A DNA stretch of 64,000 nucleotides, taken from contig NC_051434.1 in NCBI RefSeq assembly GCF_001649575.2, positions 6,882,225-6,946,224 on the forward strand. The letters are read 5' to 3'. Positions 50,462-62,400 of this stretch are shown here, one piece after another (the stretch's first letter is position 1; each line of letters begins with the position of its first letter). This DNA comes from Kryptolebias marmoratus. Taxonomy: Eukaryota > Chordata > Actinopteri > Cyprinodontiformes > Rivulidae. Made by a program: the position numbers and the translations under genes. A model generated the notes under the pieces. That model saw only the letters and a program-made list of their open reading frames with translations. It searched no databases and had not been told where the DNA came from.

Positions 50462-53400
50462 GTAAGTTTTCATCTTAGCTTCATCTCAGCTATCAAAACT
50501 TTTTGATAGCAAGTAAAAGGAAAACAAAAGTTAACAAAGAAATGTTTACTATTTACTGTGTTGTAATGTCATTTAGTGGAGTAAATGGGTCATGTTTTCC
50601 AAGATCCCACAGCCCTGCAGGTTGTCTGCAGACCTGTTATCACACAGGGTTTAGAGAGAGTGTCTTATTAGCAGCTGAGGGTGACAATCCATGTCTGCAA
50701 GCAAGAAGATGTGCACTGCACCTCCACAAAATAATGAGAAGTAAATCAAAGTTGTTAGAGATGTTGGCCAGTGCACCTTTAGGTCTTAAGTGGTATCACC
50801 TCCTGGACCTCACACATGGCCCAGCTCTCCATTTTGTTCAGTTTGATGCTCGGCAAGGAGGACTGGGATGGAGAGCATGTTTGTGTTCGATCTGGGAGGA
50901 GGCAGAAAAGAACACAAAGACCTCACAGTCAGCTGGCAGCAGAGATCGAAGCGCTGCACTTGAGGTCGTCATAGCAACATGCCAGTCAGCCTTACACACA
51001 CAAATCGTTTAAACTCCTGTCAACCCAAGTGTTCACAAAGAAACGCTTTTGGTCTTCTTTTTTTTACATGCAAAGAAATTATTACTCACATCCTGCTCTT
51101 AAGCATGAAAACATTGGCTGAATCAAGCTATTGAGTACAATTTTGCACAAAGGCACTAATAATGTTTCCGATTACTAGAAATTTTTCCACCTCTTGTGCT
51201 TTCTAGCCTTGCTAAACATCTCTCCTCTTGTCTTTTTTCCCTGCAGAGGGCTGGGCTGGTTGGGGCCGCTGGTCCGTGTGCAGCCAGGAATGTGGCGGCG
51301 GAGTCCAGGTGCGCAGCCGATCTTGCCAGCCCGACGATGGCGTGTGTGAGGGAACAGTAGAGGAAGGGCGTGCATGCAACCCTCAGCCCTGCATTGGTAA
51401 GCCCCCCTCCTCCCACCACCTGTAATTAAGTCATGAAATTAGAAACAGGGCTGCAGGTGTCTTTAATGGAATAACTGTAATTTTCACATTCTCCCTCAGG
51501 CAAAGAGCGAAACAGGAGCCAGGGTCTGCGTGCAATTATTGGTCTGAAGAGAGATAACACTGATGACTCCACCCTTGGAGCTGTTGCTCCTCAAACAGGT
51601 GAGGAAACACCTGTGATGTCGGGTTTAATTGAAAACTATAGAGTAGAACACATTTTCATAATCTTAGTGGCTGCTAATAACCTTTTAATTGATCATTTTC
51701 TCAACAGATGCTAAGACAGATGAGTGGGCCCCCTGGAGTGCATGCTCAGTCACCTGTGGGGAGGGCTGGCAGAGCCGTACTCGCCTCTGTGCCACCTCTT
51801 CCTTCACCACCCAGTGCACCGGACCCCTGCGTGAGAACAGGCCCTGCAACAACACTGTTGTCTGCCCTGGTGAGTGTGTGAATCCTGTTCTGTAACATGA
51901 GTGCAACAAAGAGGGGGAGGGGGTAAAAATGTGAGAGGAACACATGGTCTTTTCAAAGTCCACAATAGAGGCAGAGCCATTATGTCTTAATAATTTCCCC
52001 TTATACAGCACCAGCCACAAAAGAAAGGTAGATAATAAAAAGTTGAAGCATTTGTGAGATTTTACACACTGGGTTTCGAATTGTGGAGGGGGGAAAAAAG
52101 CAGCTATTAACTAGTTTAGAATTTGCTGAAAATACTACAAAATGATGTAAATGTTTTTCTCAAAAAGTGAACAGTTATAAATATTCCTCATGGGCATCCT
52201 GAACCTTAAAAATTACCAAACAACTTCCTGACATTGTTTACAAAAAAAAAAGAAAAAAATCATAATGCCCCCTTTGTGTTGCCTGTGTGCAGTGGATGGT
52301 GCTTGGGACGAGTGGACCCCCTGGAGCTTGTGTTCATCCACATGTGGCCGTGGTTATCGTGACCGTACCCGCACATGCAAGCAGCCCCAGAACGGAGGAG
52401 AGCCTTGCCGCGGCCCCACCAGACAAACCAAGTTCTGCAACATTGCTGTCTGCCCAGGTGAGTTTTCGATGCAAATTTTGAGTCAGTGCATTTAAAAAAA
52501 AAGCACATTTCTTAAAAGTGCCTCTGTAAACTAGATCAGTATTTTAAACTCCATAGATACAGACCACTTAACCCTTCATCTAACTGATTCATTTATAAGA
52601 GCTAATTAAATCGCTTAATTGTATCACCATCATAACAACTGCAGTGGCAGGTTGGAATTACATCTGACTCACCAGAACAAAAGTGCCTGTGGGTATTAGT
52701 CAGTGGCTTTATAACAGCTGCCTGTGACTCACGCTGTGTTCGTGGTCACTCAGCCCAGAAGTTTTCGCCTCTTGTGCCACCTACTCATGTGCAGAAATGT
52801 CAAACTTTGAAGTCACAGTTGCACTAGATTTGTTTCTCACTTCGCCCTTATCATATCTTACTGTCGTCATTACCAGACGTATGCTTTTATTTCAAGCGAC
52901 TCGGATTTTGGTCTTGTTGCAGTGGCGTGATGACCCCAGCAGGTGTCTCTGTTTACCACATGAAAAAAAAACTGATTTTGTCTGAGAGAGAAAAGGAGCA
53001 AACTCATTACTGGAAACATGATAACCTGAAAGGCTTCGGGAAATTAAGTTATGATTAATGGCAATCTTGGCAGTGATAGAAATTTTTCTTTGGACCATCT
53101 TTTTTCAAGAACCTAAACTTTTGCTCCTTTTTAAAACCATCTTTCATCTAAGATTTTTATAGCAACAAATTGATTTTCTATTTATATTCTTTAATATTTC
53201 CAGACTTTTAGCAGTCTGATAATATTCCTTATCCATTATATTTATTTGTCTTTCATTGAAATAACCCAGATATAGTGTTTTATTCAATAATTAATACCAT
53301 AATATGACTGAAATGACTGACCTCTTTATTATGAAAGTGCTTAGCCAAATCAAGTGCACTTAAATCCCCAATCAATGACCATAAGGGCTTGAACTTAGTT

Positions 53401-56400
53401 CTAGTTTTAAGAAGAGTTGATCTCAGAGGCTGAGATGCACATACAGTCATGGTTGAAGGGCAGATAACTGAGCTCCAACTTTCCGTTTCACTTAAACTCA
53501 GTCTAAGTAGGTCATGTGAAATGGCAGCAGTGAGTTTGTCATGATGTCTGCAGCCTGAGGGTCTGTCTTGTCCTTGCACTGGCCGTAACTCTTTGGTGTG
53601 TACGCTCCTCTGCTTCCCTCTAGTGGACGGATCCTGGAATGAGTGGTCTGCCTGGACTTCATGCTCTGCTTCTTGCTCCAATGGCACCAGACAGAGAACA
53701 AGGGAGTGCAACGGACCATCTTATGGGGGCTCCGAGTGCCACGGCAGCTGGAAAGAGACAGCAAACTGCTTCCTGAAAGATTGCCCTGGTAAGAAAATAA
53801 AAACGATCCCTTGGTTGAGTTTCCATATACAAGAGAAATAAATCTGCCAAACAGTGCTGAGTTATTGATGTTAAATATTTTCCACCTGTAGTTAATGGAA
53901 CCTGGCATTCATGGAGCTCATGGGGCAGCTGCAGTAAGACTTGTGGTGGAGGCATCCAGCAGAGACAGAGAGTCTGCGAGGGCCCTTTCTTTGGAGGAGA
54001 ACCCTGCCCCGGTGAAACAAAGGAGCAGAAGCGCTGCAATGAGAAAAGATGCCCTGGTTAGTGGCTCCAACACAATAAATAAGTGAAAGCTCGTTAAAAA
54101 TACAGCCTCAGTATAAAATCAAACAGAAAACTCATCCATCACTCCGCATCTGATTACTTTAATTCTTCAGAGCCCCATGAGATCTGTGCTGAGCAGAACA
54201 CCGGTGATGTTGTGTGGAAGAAGACCCCTGCTGGAGATGTGGCTGCAGTCGCCTGCCCCGCCGACGCCTCAGGTACAGTGACAGCCTGGAAACTGACCGG
54301 TTCTGCTTGGTGTTTTTCGGCTCTGTCCACAAAGAGTAACCACTTTTCCACATCAACAGGTCTGATTCTACGCCGCTGCACCCTTGATGCTGTAGGTCTC
54401 GCCTCCTGGGAGAACCCAACTTACACTCAGTGTGTCTCAAAGAACTACGAGAACATTCAGATGCTGGTAAGTCCTGAAAAACACAATTACAAGGCTGAAT
54501 CTGTTGAAAGTTGTGTGCAGTCAAAAGTTCAGACTAACCCTTGCGCCTCTGTGTCTGCAGTCAAAGGACTACATCTCCAAAGCGCAGATGGGGCAAAGCA
54601 TCGATGGCGTCGCTGAAGTGATTTCACGCTTGAGATTCTCTTCTGATGAAAAGGCCGTATACAGCGGTGACCTCTTGGCTGTCATGGAAATCCTGAAGAA
54701 CACCACTGAGCTGTACAAGGGAACCAGGCTGAGGCTAAGCAACGCTGATGTCGAGGTAAGATCGAACTACTAGACATGGTTTATTATCATCTCTGATAAA
54801 TAAAAATAACCTTTAATCAGGGTAGATTTTGTATCTTCTCACACCTTTGATTCTTTATTCCATAATCTGCAGAACTATGTCCAGACCATCAGCAACTTAC
54901 TGAAGGAGGAACATCGTGACAAATGGGAAGAGGCACAACTGGTACGTGATAAGAGGGTGTGAATGTGAGGGTTTATGAGAGCAAAAGAGAAAAATAAGTA
55001 GTTTTTGGTAATGTTATGTATATGGAATGAGGATAAATACAAGAAAAAAGTTATCACAAACTGTACAAAAGTATCTAAATAGGTCACTTTTCATGAGACT
55101 GAACTGAACTTGGTCTCGTTTGGCCACCTGTTGACAAATGTCCTTCGCACTCTAATGACGTTCTTTCACTGTTCTTGTTGAAACTCATCAAGCTTCGCAA
55201 GAAAGACGAGACTAAAAAAAAAAGAGTTGAAAAAAATAGAAAACTCCTACAGTAGCGAATAAACACATATTTGTGCACAAACTGAAATCAAGAGGGTGAG
55301 TTACCAAGGCCACTGCATCTCTGAATCAGGGAAAATCACTACTCCCACTCTGCAATCTGTGAGTCTCCATGCCATCCTACATACTGATGGCTGTTGTATA
55401 GAAACACAGACAGAACATCACATGCAAGCACACACCTTGCGCCCACATCGCTGCAGTTCTGCGTCAGAGAGACGCAAGTCAGGCAGCCCTCCCTTACTCT
55501 GAAAAGGAGACAGAACAGAAAAAACACCCTAGTATGAATCAACAGCCTGCCCATTTATGGCCGTAAGGAAGTTCTGAGGTTGCATAGCAGCAAGAAGTGG
55601 GATTTTTCTCCTCTTTTCACAGTCCGCTGTCGAGCGTATTGAAAGAATAAATAGGTGGAATTGTTCAGTGATAAACCATCCACATATGAGCCATAAATAA
55701 TTATTAAAAATCAATGCTATAGTGCACAAATAAACAAGTGCTCCTCTCCATATTTTTAACTCTCCTCCTTTACGGATTCTTTTCTCTTCCAGATGGGTGC
55801 CAACATCAAAGAGTTCCTCCGCCTTGTCGAGGACTTTGTGAACATGATCGGTATGCAAATGAGCGGCTTTCAGGACATCTACGAAGTCACTGAGAATTTA
55901 GGTGAGCTCCGATTCCCCCCGCCAAGTCGCTCCCTGCTCATGTCAAGTCAGAATGATTTGTCCTTTCTTCAGCCGGAGAGTCCATCAATCTTAATCTGAG
56001 TCCTGCATAAGCAGCAGCTGAACGCATCAGTTATCATTCTGACAGACTGCCGACTCCATCCGCCGCGCTACTTGCTCCATCTCAGGATGTTTTGCGAGTC
56101 TATTTGGCATAACAGACGTGCCATATGGCTTTGACACAAACTTATTAATCTGTCGGATATTGTAAGAATAATTGGGTGTGAAATGTAAACGTCACACTGA
56201 ACAGCTCGTGAGTTGTGCGGCTGTTTTCTCTCAGTAAAGGTGACGTTCTCTCAGCTGCACAACGCATGAAACTATCAGACAGTTTAGACAATTATTCGTC
56301 CATTACAGTTTGGAAAACATTGCATTTCTGAGTGCTGTTTTACTGACTAAACCTCCCATCTGTCACCCCTCTGTGCCTCTCAGTTCTGAGCATCCACAAG

Positions 56401-59400
56401 CGCCCAACAACCACGAGCTCCAACTTCACCTTCCCTGTGAAGGGCTGGAGAGGCATGCTGGATTGGGTCAGGACCTCCGAGGAGAAGATCTCTGTGTCCC
56501 GTGATGCTCTGTCTCTGAAACAGTCTGGTAAGGTTAAACAAATGTGACATTTTTAAAGAGACGAACCAATGAGCTGTAATAGGAATTAGAGTCTAAGGTG
56601 AAACTCTGTTTTTCAGATGGCAATGATGCTTTTGTGACCGGCATCGTCCTCTACAGAAACCTTGCCTCAATTATGCCCTTCCAGAGGTAATAGAGTTTTC
56701 CTGCTTTTATATCTGTGAAAGTGGTGTTCCAAAAAATACATATTTTCTATTCACAAGATGGTGCTTGCTCTTGCAGGACTCTGAGGCTGATTATTGACAT
56801 TGCACTTTTTTCTTTTTTTCTACAGCAACAGCACCTTACTTAACTCCAAGGTGGTGACAGTAATTGTCAAACCCTCCCCGACTCTTCTGTCATCCCCCGT
56901 CGAGATCGAGTTCCCCCATCTCCACAACGTGAGTTTTTAATGCTTACGCAAACTAATGTATGCAAAATATCAGCCCCTCCCTGCGGGTGTTTGCGCACCA
57001 CGGTGCACAGAGCCTGACATTTTGCTGACATTTGCTGTGACACTGTGACTTTTACTTGTGGCGGTTGAAACTCGGCAAAGATCACAGCGCAAGCAAATGG
57101 TCACTCGATGATGATAATGATGATGAGAACGCAATAATTAGACTCTACAACTGCCGTTTTTAGTTTCATGAATGCCTTACAAGGGAGAGGGGTGATAAAT
57201 GTGGGTATGTGGCCGCTAGCAAGCTGTTGCATCTCACACGTTGGTAGTAAGGTGTCCCAGCCTACGTGTTTCCCTTTTCTGCAGAGAATCCTCACACTGA
57301 CTTCTCCATCTGCCTCTCCTTTGCAGGGCACAGTCAATGAAACCTGCCTCTCATGGGACGAAAGCGAAACGTAAGTGTTGACGGGTGTTTTTCCGTCTCA
57401 AATTCACACCTGACCATCGCTCGTGCTTGTTAATCTGGTGTTTACCTTTGTCAGGCTTTTCAGTCAGGCATCTGTCACAATTTGTGAAGCATTTAGCCCT
57501 CCAAAGTCCCACACTTAGCAGGAAGAGAGCAATCTCTTTTTCTTTTTTTTTGTCATTTATTTTTCACGTCAATCATTTACCACAAGGGGGACAAAAGAAA
57601 ATCACAGCTCATTCATGTTGACCCCTCAGCCAGATGCTTCAATCAGCTGTCTGACACACTTACAGCAAGGCAGACTTAAAAAATGACAGCTGCAGTGCAC
57701 CTTCACTTTGCTTCAGTTTCCTGAAGCACTACAAATAAATCAAATCTTAATTTATATTTCTAATCAGGTGGCCTGGATCTGTCAGCTCTGAGTTCACTGG
57801 CCCTCCCTCAAAATTCCCATTTGCATTTTGATAGATTTGCATACTTGTGTGCCACTATTTAATGGCTTCTGCATCTCTGGTCTGCATCCAGATTGTTACA
57901 GATAAAATAATCTGCAGCATCTTCTGAAAAGCAAACAATCATGCATGCCTGTCAAAGCCTGCTTTGAGATTCTAATACAGCATTTAAGAATCTCACAGTG
58001 CAGCCAGGCCTGGTTTGATACCACTCTGATGAAGTGTCAGGATGATTTTGCTCTGCACCTATCCCCCCCCATGACACTCTGAACCAGCCTGCACCTGCTG
58101 TCTGTGATGCCACCTTAAATTTAAAAGTTCCATCAGGCCCTGAGGATGCTCCTCGTGTTGCATCCGCTGCCACACATGCAGCCCTCCTCTAAAAGGGTTA
58201 TGATCTCCACCTTCTGTTCCACGAAAGGGACATGTTGTTCTACGTCTCTCCTGAGATGGTCTTTGGCAAAAACAAAGACGCACAAAACCAAAAGTTATAC
58301 GGGTTTTAACTACGGGTGACTTTTGGACTGATCCATCGCTATTAATTATGGCAAACATGCTTATTATTTACATGCACAAGATGCAAATTAGCCCATGAAG
58401 TTGCATAACATGCCATTTTTCCTTACATTTTTAAAACCCTTTTAGCAAGTTATCATCTTGATTGTGCACATTCATCCTCATCATTCTCTGGCTTAAGATT
58501 TTTTTCCATCACATATATTTATTATTATTTTTCCATAAAGACACATTTTGCCCAGATTTGTCAGATGTCTCCTCTCCTAACTCTTCGCTGCCTTTCTTCC
58601 CCCCCCCCCTCCCTCTCCTCTCCTCTCCTCTCCTCTCCTCTCCTTCCCTGTGCAGTTCCTCTCTTCTCGGGTCTTGGTCTGCTCGGAGCTGCAGAGCGGT
58701 GCCCGTTCATTCATTCCGAACCAAATGCGTGTGTGACAGCCTCTCCACCTTCGCCATTTTAGCGCGCGTCAACTTCGACTCGGTAAGTCATCCCCCCCCC
58801 CCTCTTTGTTTGTTTGTTTGTTTGTTTTTTAAGCCCACGTTCTTGTGCATGTTGACTGTTTCCTGCGCGTGAATGCTGTGCGGTGAGGACATGATGTTGT
58901 TGTTGTTTTTTTGAGGGCTTTGCAGCAGCGCTCCCTTTGTCTCCGCTGACGGCAGATTTTCTGACCTGCCTCAGGAATCCGAAAGCCGAGCAACACGTTG
59001 ATGTGCAGAAATTGGATTTCTGCTCTCAGATTAAGCGGTTTCGTATCGACATGTCGTTCTTTGCAGCAGGATTGATCATTCGACGTATGACAGCCTGTAA
59101 TTAACTGTGTTATTGCAAACCGACAAAATCGCTCGTTTTTGCAAGATTTTTTTTTTAAAACCTGGACAAAAACATATCTAAATTTATTATGCTCCAAGGC
59201 GTGTTTTATATATCTGCTCGTGCACCTGTTTATGAATATTTGAAGGTAGATTATTTTGGAGGGCATGCTTTGTGTGCTGATCACCATAATCGATCATTAT
59301 GCATCGCTTCGTTTTATGCGCAAAAACAGCAGAGGGGGGAAAAAAAACATCTATTTTTTCCCCCTATAGAGTTGTGCAGCCTCGAAAGCTGATGGTTGTC

Positions 59401-62400
59401 CAGTTGCCATGGTAACCGCATCTGTAGCACCAGCTCTGCTGCTGTGATCTTTTTTAATAAGTGAGATCCCGAGGGCTAAGAAACATTCAGTCCACCGCCC
59501 TAAACACAAAGGGAGAAATCTATCCAACTACTAAAACCTAATAAAATGCACTCCCCCCATCCCCCTGCAACACACACACACACACACACACATTCCCTTT
59601 TTAGTTCATTTCAGTGAGTAAATAGGAGCAAAGAACTGTACTGCAGTGTTTTTCTGCCAATAAATCCCTGTTTTATTAGTTGTTCATGCTCCAACTTGTT
59701 TACATCCCAGATTTGATTTGTCTTGCTGTTGTCACTGAACACCGCCTCCTTTATTTGTCATAGGCTGCACACACACACACACTCCTCTCAACCTCCAGCG
59801 ACAGTAAAAAAAGGCAGCTGAGCCAATCATTCCTTCTGCCAATATCTCTGAATTCTCAATTACATACATACATCCCCCTCCCCTTCCAACTCCCACCCGC
59901 CTCCTTCTTCTCCTCCTTCCTCTCCGGCCACAGCAGCAGGACTTAAAATGCCAAAGAGGCAGGCCAATGAGAGACAGACGTCTGGTCATGCACTGGCGGT
60001 TCCTCCCCTTCTTCCCTCCCACTTGCCTCTCCATCCGTCCTTTGATGTAGGCTGTGGACATTTTCGGCAACGTCTTCCACCTCGAGAAACACGAGCGAGA
60101 GTTATGAAGGCAGAGACGGAAAGGAGATGCAAGATTAAAGGCATCAGACGCTGCAGTGTGTTAGCGCTCTTTCCTCATAACATCAACGCACTATTGCCCC
60201 TGACTCTTGTTAATTTAAATGTAAAGAACTATAATTAAACATAAAAGGCCCACACACTTTTTTATTTTACTTCTTTTTAATGAGAATATAGGATCTGGTC
60301 AAGGACAGGTTTCACATATAGGTCCAAGCAATGATCTAAATTTTACTTAGTGACCAAGGGAGCAAGATTTGACCCAGATACAGAGACTAAGAGGAAAGGG
60401 AACAGGACAGTCTGTATCAACTGTGTTATACCCCAGATTCTTCACAAACTGAGGCAAAAAGGCAACTTATCACTCTGTTATCTGCCATCTGTTTGGGGGA
60501 GCTTCTAAACTGGATTTTGAAACACATTTGCCACGCTAAATTAGACTTCCACAGGCTTAGCTATACAAGAACAGAACGTTAGTGTTCTGCAACACAAAAA
60601 ATATACCACCATCATAAATCAAATGAAAGATGTTTCTATTTTAAGCCCTTCAAGCCGTGCTAATTTGACACCTTAAAGGGTGTTTCTTACACACCTTTCG
60701 AAGACACATGTCTGGTTTTCCATCTGTTCAGCTTTTCAAAATATCAGGAATATAATTAAAGTATTTGTCGATGAGGGAGGCCTAATGATTTGTCATCCAG
60801 CTCACACTTTGAAGTGATGACAACTGGATCAGAGGTGTTAGAATAACCCAAAGGCTCATTAAAGCCTGGAAGAGTAGGTATGACACACTCGTGGATTACA
60901 AACCAGCAATTGCCTGCTGGTGGCTTGTAGGTGTGTGAGCCATGTTGTGAAGTCCCAGGGAGCTGAGATCCGTGTGCACCGGAGTGACCCACTGGCCTTC
61001 GGGGTGAATGAGCAGCGGGGACGACAGGCAGTGAAACAACCCCCCTCCCGTGTTTAATCCACCTGAAGTTTGGTGCCAGGGCTGTTTGAAACATGGGACA
61101 GTCACCGCTGCTGGCAACAGCAGGCGCTAAACTGCTGTCAAGAGATCAGAAGGGCTGATGGTGGCAGATTAATGCACAGGTGATAATAGCCCACCTGTTT
61201 TTCTCCCCTCCGGGGATCAACAACAAGCTGCTGCTTGGCACAAACACACCAAAATAGTGAGAAAATTGCAAACTGGAAGGGAAAAAATAATAGAAAGGCG
61301 CGCAATATGGCTGGTAGTGATTAGAAGCTCGCTGTTGCAGATCAAATAAAGGACTGAAAAACAGCAGCGTTTCCTCGTTTGCCGACTCAAAAGCCCCGCA
61401 AATGGAAGCAGTAATCATTTGTTAGTTAGCCATTCCATCTTTTTGACATGTTCACCTTGGGCTCACCTTGCCTGAGCTGTGGCCTGATTGTGCCATTCAG
61501 CTGTTTGCCTTCAGGGAGCTGCCTGCTATCCCAGATAGCACACATCCAGAGGCTCCCTATTCTTTATGATGTGTGTGTGTGTGTGATTCTCTTTGCTGGT
61601 TTGCTTTTTGTATGACTGTCTATGTCTGTGTTTATAATCATCACTAAGAGGCATGTTTGGTCTTGTCTTCCCTCTGCAGATCATGGACAAGGCACTGCTC
61701 CCATCCGTGACTCTCATCGTTGGCTGTGGGGTCTCTTCTCTCACCTTGCTGCTCCTCATCATCATCTACGTCTCCGTGTGGAAGTAAGTAACCCTACGAG
61801 CAAAGTCCAGCTGTATCAGCCTCTAACATTACGGTCTGTGGTTTCTCCCTCGTCGTTCTGCTCAGCCCTGTTCTCATCTCTCTCTTTTTTGTTTTAAATC
61901 TTCAGGTACATTCGCTCAGAGCGCTCTGTCATCCTCATCAACTTCTGCCTCTCCATTATATGCTCAAATGCCCTCATTCTTATCGGACAAACCCAGGCTC
62001 GCAACAAGGTAAGGTCCTCTCCTGGTCAACCCAAACGTTGGTCTAATAAAACTTTTCTCAAACTCTCGATGGTTTCTTATCTTACCTCTCTATCTGTTTT
62101 GTCTTGGATCCCACAGGTGGTGTGCACTCTTGTAGCTGCTCTCCTCCATTTCTTTTTCCTCTCCTCCTTCTGCTGGGTGCTGACTGAAGCTTGGCAGTCC
62201 TACATGGCTGTCACTGGTCGTCTGCGCAACCGCATCATCCGCAAGCGCTTCTTGTGCCTAGGCTGGGGTAAGGAGCCAACATTTCAAACACATCTTTTTA
62301 GTTGCAGAGTTTTCTTCACTGCTTTTTATCCTGTGGGCTCAGATTTTAATGCGTATTTTTCTGTTTTTGCAGGTCTTCCTGCACTGGTAGTGGCCGTTTC

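Larger units (their letters stand above)
58783..61679 (+). other. adgrb1: adgrb1 intron 18, separating GAIN from the 7TM region
   Basis: 2.9 kb, the largest intron downstream of the start codon. It holds an (AC)n repeat at 59571-59592, a GC- and pyrimidine-rich stretch at 59,860-60,050 with two CCAAT strings (near 59,823 and 59,964), and a (GT)n repeat near 61,570. No coding exon was seen. It could contain an internal promoter. Confidence 0.6.

Noticed and set aside
54212..54616. 134-codon frame running through exons 9-11
   Set aside because: It includes two introns read through in frame; splice sites and the human protein show three separate exons.
58462..58872. 136-codon frame across exon 18
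   Set aside because: It is produced by the pyrimidine microsatellite in another frame; the GPS exon frame is the supported one.
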